From contig CALCII010000014.1 in the NCBI GenBank assembly GCA_937907395.1, positions 124,001 to 188,000 on the forward strand: a stretch of DNA of 64,000 bases, in the 5' to 3' direction. The notes under the pieces are model-generated. The model was not told the DNA's origin. It searched no databases and saw only the letters and a list, made by a program, of their open reading frames with translations. This document shows, piece after piece, positions 8,087 through 16,474 of this stretch. The position numbers and the translations under genes were made by a program. How positions within the stretch are numbered: the stretch's first letter is position 1; each line of letters begins with the position of its first letter. The DNA is from an uncultured Chitinophagaceae bacterium (GTDB lineage: Bacteria; Bacteroidota; Bacteroidia; Chitinophagales; Chitinophagaceae).

Positions 8087-10942
8087 TTAATGCGCCTCCA
8101 GCCAGTTACTTCCCATACCGGCTTCGGCAATCACCGGCACACCATTGGGTAATTCCATAGCCGATTGCATGCATTCAAGAATAACCGGCTTAATCGCTTC
8201 CACTTCATCCTTATACACATCAAACACCAGTTCATCATGCACCTGCAGAATCATTTTGCTTCTGAAATTTTTCTCTGTAAGCGCTTTATGTGTTTTAATC
8301 ATCGCCAGTTTAATCATATCAGCTGCTGTTCCCTGGATGGGTGAGTTGATCGCATTTCGTTCGGCAAAACCACGAACGGTGAAGTTGGAAGAGTTGATAT
8401 CCCGCAACCAGCGTTTCCGTCCCATGAGTGTTTGCACATACCCATGTTCTCTTGCATAGTTGATGGTATCATCCATATACTTCTGAATGCTTGCAAATTC
8501 CTTTTTGTAATTATCAATGATCTCTTTCGCTTCTGTTCGGCTGATGCCCAGGTTATCGGCCAGGCCAAATGCACCTTGTCCGTATATGATTCCGAAGTTG
8601 ACACTCTTGGCTTTGTAACGCATTTCCTTTGTTACATCTTTCTCTTCCACTTTATACACTTTCGCTGCGGTAGCCGTATGAATATCCTTTCCTTGTATAA
8701 AGGCTTCACACATGGCAGGATCGCCACTGATAGCGGCAACAATGCGCAATTCAATCTGCGAATAATCGGCACTGATCAATACCCTGTTTTCATCTCCGGG
8801 AATAAATGCTTTTCGTATTTCCTTTCCCCGTTCTGTACGAACGGGAATGTTTTGCAGGTTGGGATTGTTACTGGCGAGACGACCCGTTACAGCCACTGCT
8901 TGTCCGTATGTTGTATGCACCCTTCCTGTTTTCCGGTTGATCAGTAACGGTAACGCATCAACGTAAGTGGATTTTAACTTAGTCAATTCACGAAACGCCA
9001 GTATATCAGCCACAATGGGGGATGTATTGGCCAGCTTCAGTAACACATCTTCACCGGTGGCATATTGTCCGGTTTTTGTTTTCTTCGCTTTGGGATCCAG
9101 TTTCAGATGATCAAACAATACTTCGCCGAGTTGTTTGGGTGAAGCCAGGTTGAATTTTAATCCGCTGCCATGGTAAACCCGCAGCTCTGCTTCTTTAGCA
9201 TCTTTTTCCAGTTGTTTACTGTAATCATTTAAGAAGTCCACATCTACCCTGATTCCCTGGAATTCCATATCGGCCAGTACTTTCACCAATGGATTTTCCA
9301 CCTCATAAAACACACGTTCCACCTCTTTCTCTTTCAACTTGGGAAACAAAGCCTTCTTTAACTGAAAAGTAATATCAGCATCTTCTGCTGCGTATTCTTT
9401 TATTTTTTCCAGTTCCACATCTCGCATGTTTCCCTGGTTCTTTCCTTTTTTGCCAATCAATTCTTCAATGTGCACGGGTTCATAACCAAGAAACTGTGCA
9501 CTCAGGTCGTCCATACTGCGTTTACCATCTGGCTCCACCACATAGTGCGCCAGCATGGTATCAAATAATTGCCCTTTCAATTGGATATCATACCAACGAA
9601 GTACCAGCAAATCGTATTTGATGTTTTGTCCGATCCATGTTTTGCTTTCATCTGCAAACAGTTCGTTGAAATAAGAAAGTATTTTTTTTGTTTCCTCCTG
9701 ATCGGGCGGACAAGGAATATAAAATCCTTTGTGTGCTTCATAAGAGAAACTCAATCCTACCAGTTCACAATCATTCGCATCAATACCCGTGGTTTCTGTA
9801 TCAAAGCATATTTCGCTTTGCTGCATCAGTTCTGCAACCAGCTTTTTAATTTCAGCTTCTGTTGTTAGCGCCAAATAATCATGTGCAGTATTATGAATAT
9901 TGCTGGCAGCATGCGTGAACGATGATTCCTCTTCCGGTTCTTCTGCTTCACTCAATTTCACTTCCTGTTTCTTCACTTCTTTCCGCACTTCACCCATCGT
10001 TGTATCAATCACATTGCCAAACAAATCTGTTTGCACACCAACCGGTGCTTGTGAAAATGTATTGAAATCTTCACCTAAGATCCGTTTGCCCAGTGTTTTA
10101 AACTCCAGCTCGGTGAACACTTCCTTCAGCATTTCTTTGTTGAGTTCTTTGAGGCGAAAATCTTCTTCATGAAATTCAACAGGCACATTCGTGATAATGG
10201 TTGCCAGTTTTTTGCTCATGATAGCAAGGTCTTTTCCGTTCCGCACTTTTTCACCCATGGAGCCTTTGATCTGATCGGCATTGGCCAATACATTTTCAAG
10301 CGTTCCATATTCTGCCAGCAGTTTAGCTGCTGTTTTTTCGCCCACACCGGGGATACCGGGAATATTATCCACGCTATCGCCCATCATACCAAGAATATCA
10401 ATTACCTGGCTCACATCTTTGATGTTCCATTTGGCACATACTTCTGCAGGGCCAATAATTTCCACATCACCACCCTGGTAACCGGGTTTATAAATTTTGA
10501 TTTTATCTGTCACCAACTGCCCGTAATCTTTATCGGGTGTTACCATGAACACCTCATAGCCTGCAGCTGCGGCTTGTTTGCTGAGGGTACCCACCACATC
10601 ATCGGCCTCATAACCATCCAGTTCTATCACAGGAATATTAAATCCACGGATGATTTTTTTGATATCAGGAACAGAAGCGAGTAAATCCTCAGGTGCTTCC
10701 TGCCGGTTGGCTTTATAATCTGCAAAATCAGTATGTCGCTCGGTTGGCGCCGAGGTATCAAAACATACAGCCATATGCGTTGGTTTCTGATTGTTGATGA
10801 GATCAATCAAGGTGTTGGTGAAACCAAACTGCGCATTGGTGTTTTTCCCTTTGGAAGTATTACGTGGATTTCTGATCAATGCATAATAAGCACGGAAGAT
10901 GAGTGCGAATGCATCGAGGAGGAATAACTTTTTTTCTGCCAT
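8087..10942 (-). CDS. polA: DNA polymerase I
   Basis: A 951-aa replicative and repair polymerase that removes RNA primers and fills gaps. Domains in order: 5'-3' flap exonuclease (about 1-290, with YEADDVVGT and GMMGDSVDNIPG), 3'-5' exonuclease (about 350-545, with an intact DTETTG metal-binding motif, so proofreading is likely), and family A polymerase. The polymerase shows motif A (SADYSQIELR), the O-helix region (YKAKSVNFGIIYG) and motif C (QVHDELVFDV). Length is normal for the family. The retained exonuclease Asp/Glu residues are worth noting because many bacterial Pol I proteins have lost them. It is monocistronic, with a hairpin upstream at 10985 and repeats downstream. Confidence 0.97.
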   Translation of the reverse strand: MAEKKLFLLDAFALIFRAYYALIRNPRNTSKGKNTNAQFGFTNTLIDLINNQKPTHMAVCFDTSAPTERHTDFADYKANRQEAPEDLLASVPDIKKIIRGFNIPVIELDGYEADDVVGTLSKQAAAAGYEVFMVTPDKDYGQLVTDKIKIYKPGYQGGDVEIIGPAEVCAKWNIKDVSQVIDILGMMGDSVDNIPGIPGVGEKTAAKLLAEYGTLENVLANADQIKGSMGEKVRNGKDLAIMSKKLATIITNVPVEFHEEDFRLKELNKEMLKEVFTELEFKTLGKRILGEDFNTFSQAPVGVQTDLFGNVIDTTMGEVRKEVKKQEVKLSEAEEPEEESSFTHAASNIHNTAHDYLALTTEAEIKKLVAELMQQSEICFDTETTGIDANDCELVGLSFSYEAHKGFYIPCPPDQEETKKILSYFNELFADESKTWIGQNIKYDLLVLRWYDIQLKGQLFDTMLAHYVVEPDGKRSMDDLSAQFLGYEPVHIEELIGKKGKNQGNMRDVELEKIKEYAAEDADITFQLKKALFPKLKEKEVERVFYEVENPLVKVLADMEFQGIRVDVDFLNDYSKQLEKDAKEAELRVYHGSGLKFNLASPKQLGEVLFDHLKLDPKAKKTKTGQYATGEDVLLKLANTSPIVADILAFRELTKLKSTYVDALPLLINRKTGRVHTTYGQAVAVTGRLASNNPNLQNIPVRTERGKEIRKAFIPGDENRVLISADYSQIELRIVAAISGDPAMCEAFIQGKDIHTATAAKVYKVEEKDVTKEMRYKAKSVNFGIIYGQGAFGLADNLGISRTEAKEIIDNYKKEFASIQKYMDDTINYAREHGYVQTLMGRKRWLRDINSSNFTVRGFAERNAINSPIQGTAADMIKLAMIKTHKALTEKNFRSKMILQVHDELVFDVYKDEVEAIKPVILECMQSAMELPNGVPVIAEAGMGSNWLEAH

Positions 10943-10984
10943 GCCGCTAAGGTAATAAAACCATCGTGGCTACAAACGAAAACA

Positions 10985-11006
10985 GGAGGTGGTAAATACC
11001 ACCTCC
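10985..11006 (-). terminator. intrinsic terminator of the 63-aa gene
   Basis: Perfect 9-bp stem GGAGGTGGT/ACCACCTCC with an AAAT loop. On the minus strand it is followed by a T-rich run, between the stop of the small gene (11114) and the polA start. Confidence 0.6.
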
Positions 11007-11113
11007 GCAAAACTTACATTATGAGAAAATTCAAACCGGCAAAGGTTAAAACAATAGGGTACGGATTAGCCGGTGTTGACTATTATAAAAAGTTGAATAA
11101 GAATGTGTCGTGC

Positions 11114-11305
11114 TTATTTATCTTTTACTTCAGCCACTTCTGACTCAGCAGACTTTAAGGTCTTGGTTTGAGCAGTTGTTTGCTCTTTCACAGCCGGTCT
11201 GCCGGATGCAATACGAGCCAGGAAGGAATCATCCTTGTAGAAAATGTTTAAGTAAATGGCGAAGAGAAAAAATACGAACGAGAAGAAACGCAATGGTTTT
11301 TTCAT
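11114..11305 (-). CDS. small membrane-anchored protein, function unknown
   Basis: A 63-aa ORF. It begins MKKPLRFFSFVFFLFA, a single hydrophobic helix or uncleaved signal anchor (about residues 5-22), followed by a charged Lys/Glu/Thr-rich tail. No family is recognised. Support for it being real comes from the strong start (MKK plus hydrophobic segment), the 9-bp hairpin terminator downstream on the same strand, and its own 100-plus-bp flanks. Nothing in the neighbourhood (polA, parA) indicates a role. Confidence 0.55.
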   Translation of the reverse strand: MKKPLRFFSFVFFLFAIYLNIFYKDDSFLARIASGRPAVKEQTTAQTKTLKSAESEVAEVKDK

Positions 11306-11403
11306 TGTATTGGATTTAGTTTTTCGTGATAATTGGACAATTCAAATGTACAACCCCGGTTTGAAATAACAAAACCAGAATGGATTTTTTTAAAAAATTC
11401 AGG

Positions 11404-11434
11404 GGAAGTACTTCCGGCTCCGTAATTCTACGGA
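11404..11434 (-). terminator. likely terminator of parA
   Basis: Directly after the parA stop on the minus strand are a 6-bp stem TCCGTA/TACGGA (loop 4) and a palindrome GGAAGTACTTCC, followed by a T-rich stretch around 11382-11393. Confidence 0.45.
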
Positions 11435-11441
11435 ATGCCTG

Positions 11442-12182
11442 CTAGAGGACTCCCTCTTTAATTTCTTCCCATAACTCCCTGTAACACTGTGCTGCATAGC
11501 TACTACGGGCGAACTCTTCCAGGGGTGCTTTATGCACGCCCATTTTTTCTACATCGCTCAGGTAAGGAATATAGTTTTCAAAAAAACGTTTATCCCGGTA
11601 CAGTTCTTCCATTACTTCATTGTGCATGTTACGACGCAGATCGGCCATGGTAAAAAAGCAGGTCATTTTTTTTAGATCCAACTCTTTTTCTTTGAAAAAA
11701 TCTTTTACCATGTGATACGTACGTATCGACAACGTGGTTGGGATTATCGGCATCAGTACAATATCTGCAGCATTGAAAATATTTTCGGCTAAAGAAGATA
11801 AGCCGGGCGGACAATCAATAAATATAAAATCATACTCTGTTTTCAATTGTTTTAATACAGTAACGAGCCGCTTCTTTGAAGATTTCATTTCTTCTATCAT
11901 TGTATCGAATGCCCTGGCAGATACATCTGCAGGAATGATATCCAGGTTTTCATATTCAGTTGACATGATACTTTCTGCCAGCTCTGCGTCTTTACCCACT
12001 AAATCCCGAACTAATACTTTTTGCTTAGATTTTACCCTATAATAAAAAGTAGTTGCGCCTTGCGGATCAATATCCCACAACAAAGTTTTATAACCATCTT
12101 TAGCTGCGAGATACGCAAGGTTAACACAAGAAGCAGTTTTACCAACTCCTCCTTTGAGATTAAAAAGTGCAAAAGTGAACAT
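11442..12182 (-). CDS. ParA-family ATPase
   Basis: A 246-aa Walker-type ATPase of the ParA/Soj/MinD group. The deviant Walker A KGGVGKT sits at about residues 10-16, the switch region DIDPQGA follows, and the Walker B-like IFIDCPPGL is near residue 120. These proteins form ATP-dependent dimers on DNA or membrane and position chromosomes, plasmids or large complexes. No parB or parS-like site is next to it. It is therefore an orphan ParA rather than a complete partition locus, and the cargo is unknown. It diverges from a NUMOD4/HNH-derived gene across a 124-bp gap. Confidence 0.85.
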   Translation of the reverse strand: MFTFALFNLKGGVGKTASCVNLAYLAAKDGYKTLLWDIDPQGATTFYYRVKSKQKVLVRDLVGKDAELAESIMSTEYENLDIIPADVSARAFDTMIEEMKSSKKRLVTVLKQLKTEYDFIFIDCPPGLSSLAENIFNAADIVLMPIIPTTLSIRTYHMVKDFFKEKELDLKKMTCFFTMADLRRNMHNEVMEELYRDKRFFENYIPYLSDVEKMGVHKAPLEEFARSSYAAQCYRELWEEIKEGVL

Positions 12183-12306
12183 GGTTAAAAGTTTGGATTA
12201 TTGAAGATAAGAATTGTATATTGTATCCCGATATTGCATTGTCTGTTATCTTTATGACTTGCACCCATTGCCAACCAGAAGCACTCATTAAACCTTTTAT
12301 CGTCAT

Positions 12307-12870
12307 ATGATACAGAAAATTACAGGTGAACGTTGGAAAGAAATCAAACTTCACAAAGGACTCAGGAAAAATTACGCCATCAGCAACAAAGGAAGACTTG
12401 CCAGTTTTACCGAAGGTGTTTTTAAAGACGGAACACTGCTGAAAGGCAGTTTGCAGGAGGGTTATAAGATCCTTCGCTACCGGATTCGTAAAGGAGACGT
12501 GATCGAACACAAATTTGTATTCTTTCATACCCTGGTTGCCGAAGCGTTTTGTAAACAGAAATCTTCTAAATACAACAAAATTGTATTTAAAGACTATAAT
12601 CGTAAAAACCTGAGCGCTTCCAACCTGCAATGGGCTACAGTGGAGGAACAACATGCCCATAGTATTCAAAGTCCGAAATACATTAAGGCTCTCAAAGAAA
12701 AAAGCAAACCAACTGAAGGGCCTGTGTTAAATATTGAAAAAGTAAAACGGATTAAACTTCTCTTGAAAAAAGGAAAGACCTTAAAGGAAATCGCCGGCAA
12801 ATTTGGTGTAAGTGATATGCAGATACACCGCATTAAAACCGGCGAAAACTGGGATCATGTAAAAGTGTAA
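12307..12870 (+). CDS. NUMOD4/HNH-derived DNA-binding protein with C-terminal HTH
   Basis: A 187-aa protein in three parts: a NUMOD4-like N-terminus (about 8-50, with ERWKEI and YAISNKGRLAS), an HNH-nuclease-like core (about 70-112, FHTLVAEAF ... NLQWAT), and a helix-turn-helix (about 142-180, LKEIAGKFGVSDMQIHRI). In active HNH enzymes of this type a second block reads roughly NHIDGN. Here the corresponding residues are IVFKDYN, so the metal-binding Asn-His is missing while His74 remains. The protein has probably lost nuclease activity and kept DNA binding. It stands alone, not inside an intron or split gene, with its own terminator. A regulatory role is an inference. Confidence 0.7.
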   Translation: MIQKITGERWKEIKLHKGLRKNYAISNKGRLASFTEGVFKDGTLLKGSLQEGYKILRYRIRKGDVIEHKFVFFHTLVAEAFCKQKSSKYNKIVFKDYNRKNLSASNLQWATVEEQHAHSIQSPKYIKALKEKSKPTEGPVLNIEKVKRIKLLLKKGKTLKEIAGKFGVSDMQIHRIKTGENWDHVKV

Positions 12871-12890
12871 ACCGGTTTCTATAAAATAAA

Positions 12891-12916
12891 AAGGCGGCAA
12901 CCTCAATTGCCGCCTT
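12891..12916. terminator. bidirectional terminator
   Basis: Perfect 10-bp stem AAGGCGGCAA/TTGCCGCCTT with a 6-nt loop, flanked by A-rich and T-rich runs. It lies between the convergent ends of the HNH-derived gene (12870) and the WD40-caspase gene (12936), so it can serve both. Confidence 0.85.
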
Positions 12917-12935
12917 TTTATTTCGTCATAACGAA

Positions 12936-15900
12936 TTACCATACGTTCCAATCAAACGATTTTAATTCATTCCTGGTGGTTGGTTTTTGTAATCCATTGG
13001 TGAGCCGTTCTACTCTTGCACCCACATATTTCTTCAGGGCAGACACTGTTATCGTTTGGTATTGTTTCATGGCTTCCAATAAACTAAATGTGAATACACC
13101 ATTTTTAAGATCGCCACGCTCCTGTGCAAATTGGACACCACCTGCTGCAGAGATGATAGTCGTGCCGGTTCCTTTGCCAATGTTTACAAATAGTGTTTGC
13201 ATCAGCTCAAAACTGTTCTGCAGACCAACTGTTTTTGTTTGCACCATTTCTTCTTCCGAACCCTTGTACATCACCACTCCTTCTGTAGACGATTGTCGGT
13301 TCCTGTTTTGAATTGTGATCATTTCTTCTTTATCCACTTCACCGCTATGACAAGCATCAATGAGTAACAATTTTTTTCGTGCGGGAATGCCATCCAACAA
13401 AAACTCAATCTCTTCATAGGGAATTCCATTTTCTTCCGGTTTGCTGAAATTGACAGTATAAGAAGACAAGTAGTAATCATATGCTTTACTCAGGAGCCCA
13501 TGCCCCGAATACGCAACAATGACTTTATCGTTGATCGTTGTGTGGATTAATTTTTCTTTTATGGCTTTAACAGATGACAGTGTTACCTGCTGATCAAAAA
13601 GAGTGTCAATGATGATCTTGGTTCCGTATTTTTCTTTCAAGGCTGCTGCCATATCCCTGATATCCTTCACACACCATTGGAGATTGTGTTTCGGATCGGC
13701 AAACCGGTTGATGCCGATACCAATAAAATAAATCGTTTCCTGAACAGGCTGGACAGGATTGTATCTTACCATTACCTGTTCACGTATTGATTCCACTCCT
13801 TTATCATTCATACAGGATATAGAAATCCGGTTTTCGCCCGTGGACAACAACAACGGGACTGTTAACTGGAGTTTTGCTTTTACACTTTTTGTTTTCAGAT
13901 CTGTACTTATATATACAGGCACATCATTAATCGTAATTGATACAGATGTAATAGAAGAAGATGGATCCTGGTCACTGCATTCCAGTTTAATGGTATATTG
14001 TTCACTTGTTACAATCTCCCCTTCTTCTGCCGGGTCAATGATTTTTGTAACCGGAACTTTCAATCCGGGTTTGAATATCTTTTCATTGATGCCGGTTTTC
14101 TTCAACCGCTTTTGGTATGCTTTATAATAAGCAGCTGCCAGCTGAGATTCCGGTTGATCCATTACCTCAATGATTTTATCCGGACGATTATACTGTATAT
14201 CCCATTGATCAAAATCATAAAACTGGCTGCCCGATTTCCAGGTAAGCCAACGCACAGCATCCGGAGTAACTTGGTAATAACGATCGCTTCTGTAAACGAT
14301 ATAATCACCGGAAGAAAACGTTGACAAATAATAGACCGGCTTTTTCGAACCCGGCTCCAGCACCCCCATCCGGTCATTGGATTCGATTACCAGCTTGTTA
14401 AATGATTCGTAGTACATCACCGCACGGAAGCCGGCCGGCAGCGGATATTGCTTCAGCAGTTTGCAGCTGCGCACATCCCATACGAGGAATTCTTTATCGG
14501 TTGTTGTGTATAAATATTTGCTTGCATTACTAAAACCAAGAATCCGTTGAAAAGAAGGATAGTTCAGCCGACAGATCTCTCTTTCATTTTTATAGTCATA
14601 CACCAGGACCGGTTTTTCTTTTGATTCCGGCCAAAACAAACTGTAAAAAAGAAAACTTGTGTCCGTTTGTTGTACCATTGGCAGATGCCGGCTCATATAT
14701 CCTTCCGGGAACTCCATAATCTGCATTTCATAATAAGAAGAGTCTCCTCCTGCATCATATTCCCAATAGGGCAAGTGCACCGCACTTAGAAATCCCTGTT
14801 CCCCTGTACTGTAGAAGAGATATTGACTGTTTGCCGAGAATTCAAGAGCAGGACGATAATTAGGCGTATAGATGGTGAGCCATCCACCTTCAATATATTG
14901 TCCGGGCCTGTGTACCGTAGTCACCAATTGCCTTGTATTGATATTCCATACCTGGATGCTATCATTATTGCGGCTTTCTTTAACACCGGCAAGTAAATGA
15001 CCATCCGGTGAAACAGTGATATATGCTAACCGATGAGGGAGTTTCCATTCTTCTGATTGATCGCCGGTGGAAAGATTCCATCTTGTGAATAGATAATTTT
15101 CACTGGCAGTAATGAGTTCAGTTTTCTGTTTATTGAATGCCAGATAAAAACTGCTACCCACTTCTTTCAGGTATAGAATCTGCTCCCGTTCCAAGTCATA
15201 CAATGCCCACGAGCTGTAATATTGAATAATGATTTTTGATTCATCGCCTGTTTCATGAATATCACTCACTTTATTATATTCTCCCTGCACAGGCAAACGA
15301 ATACTCCTGCCCGATTTTATGTTCCAGTAGTTGGCATAGGACTGGCGGATTTCAAACAGGTAGCTGCCACCTGCACTCATGAACGTTTTTTTCAGCGCTT
15401 CCACATTCCCTTTATATCGGTCGTTATCAACCATCACTATAGTTCCTTGATTGGGCTTTGTTGCAACAGCTGTACCATCAATTTTAAATTCTTCCACAGT
15501 TACATCTGTTTCCACAACAAATTGTGAATCGGTTGCTGTGAAACCTTTTACACTCTTCACTTTTTTTGAAAGCACTAATACAGCAACTGATTGATTCGTT
15601 TGTAAATTATACACAGTAACTGTATCTTTTCCGGCATGTAACAGGGAAGCATACCTGCCATTGCTGCTAACATCCACATCGGCCAGCCAGCGTTCATTAA
15701 GAAAAGTTTGTGCGCCTGTTTGCACATTAAAAAAAGCAGTTACCTGGTAATCGGTTCTTAAAACAACGGTGTGTTCATTGAGAAATGAAATGCTTTTCGG
15801 TTTCAACCGGCTCATTTCATAAAAGCCGGTTTTCGCATTGATCCTGTTCCCGGAGGTACTGATGCGTTCACAGGTGACAGCATCGTAAAAACAGAGCCCG

Positions 15901-16433
15901 TCCCATTCACGGCAAAAGACAAAGAATTTTTTATCCGGACTTAACGTAAACAGTTTAATGTATTGCGAATTATCATCGGCAAACAATTCATCATCCACGT
16001 TATCCCGCATCCAGGATTTTACCATGGTGAGTTCTTTTTGCAGAACAAGGATGCTATCGCCCGGTAACAGGTAAAGCCGTTCCACCGGTGCACGTTTGGG
16101 CGCATGGTATAGAAGTTTTCCGGTTGCCACTTCCCATTTGGAATAGGTTCCATCTGAAGATCCTAAAACCACAAAACTTCCATCGCTGCTCATGGCCATG
16201 TCTGTAACCGGACCTGTATGTAATACAAGATTGAAACGGAGCTTATAGTTACGATTATTCCAGATTTTTGCGGTACCATCTTCCGATGCAGTAACCACAT
16301 ATTTTTTATCGGGCGTGGTTTGTTCTTTGATGATGTTTCCTGTATGCCCAACCGGCAATACCAGTTCTGGTTCCTGTGCCTGAACTAAAGCAATAAAAAA
16401 GAACGACAGAAAAAAGATGATCAGGTATTTCAT
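12936..16433 (-). CDS. exported WD40-caspase (peptidase C14) protein, copy 1
   Basis: 1165 aa from the chosen start. A signal peptide (MKYLIIFFL... ALVQAQ) leads into a long WD40-like beta-propeller region (roughly the first 730 residues, e.g. DGTAKIWNN, DGTYSKWEVATG). A connecting Ig-like segment (about 800-905) and a C-terminal caspase/metacaspase-like C14 domain follow. The His/Cys dyad is intact: His in VAYSGHG and Cys in IDACHSGE. The frame is open to 16490, which would overlap the upstream gene, but the signal peptide starts at 16433. This is a tandem paralogue of the next gene, with a nearly identical protease domain and strongly diverged propellers. The likely role is a propeller-sensed protease in the periplasm or outside the cell; substrate and trigger are unknown. 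Confidence 0.85.
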   Translation of the reverse strand: MKYLIIFFLSFFFIALVQAQEPELVLPVGHTGNIIKEQTTPDKKYVVTASEDGTAKIWNNRNYKLRFNLVLHTGPVTDMAMSSDGSFVVLGSSDGTYSKWEVATGKLLYHAPKRAPVERLYLLPGDSILVLQKELTMVKSWMRDNVDDELFADDNSQYIKLFTLSPDKKFFVFCREWDGLCFYDAVTCERISTSGNRINAKTGFYEMSRLKPKSISFLNEHTVVLRTDYQVTAFFNVQTGAQTFLNERWLADVDVSSNGRYASLLHAGKDTVTVYNLQTNQSVAVLVLSKKVKSVKGFTATDSQFVVETDVTVEEFKIDGTAVATKPNQGTIVMVDNDRYKGNVEALKKTFMSAGGSYLFEIRQSYANYWNIKSGRSIRLPVQGEYNKVSDIHETGDESKIIIQYYSSWALYDLEREQILYLKEVGSSFYLAFNKQKTELITASENYLFTRWNLSTGDQSEEWKLPHRLAYITVSPDGHLLAGVKESRNNDSIQVWNINTRQLVTTVHRPGQYIEGGWLTIYTPNYRPALEFSANSQYLFYSTGEQGFLSAVHLPYWEYDAGGDSSYYEMQIMEFPEGYMSRHLPMVQQTDTSFLFYSLFWPESKEKPVLVYDYKNEREICRLNYPSFQRILGFSNASKYLYTTTDKEFLVWDVRSCKLLKQYPLPAGFRAVMYYESFNKLVIESNDRMGVLEPGSKKPVYYLSTFSSGDYIVYRSDRYYQVTPDAVRWLTWKSGSQFYDFDQWDIQYNRPDKIIEVMDQPESQLAAAYYKAYQKRLKKTGINEKIFKPGLKVPVTKIIDPAEEGEIVTSEQYTIKLECSDQDPSSSITSVSITINDVPVYISTDLKTKSVKAKLQLTVPLLLSTGENRISISCMNDKGVESIREQVMVRYNPVQPVQETIYFIGIGINRFADPKHNLQWCVKDIRDMAAALKEKYGTKIIIDTLFDQQVTLSSVKAIKEKLIHTTINDKVIVAYSGHGLLSKAYDYYLSSYTVNFSKPEENGIPYEEIEFLLDGIPARKKLLLIDACHSGEVDKEEMITIQNRNRQSSTEGVVMYKGSEEEMVQTKTVGLQNSFELMQTLFVNIGKGTGTTIISAAGGVQFAQERGDLKNGVFTFSLLEAMKQYQTITVSALKKYVGARVERLTNGLQKPTTRNELKSFDWNVW

Positions 16434-16474
16434 AAACGATACAATCAGTATACAAAAAGCATAATACAATTTAT

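Noticed and set aside
11442..12182. complete chromosome or plasmid partition locus
   Set aside because: No parB gene or parS-like palindromes adjoin this parA; the ParB-like gene at 58977 is 46 kb away in a different island.
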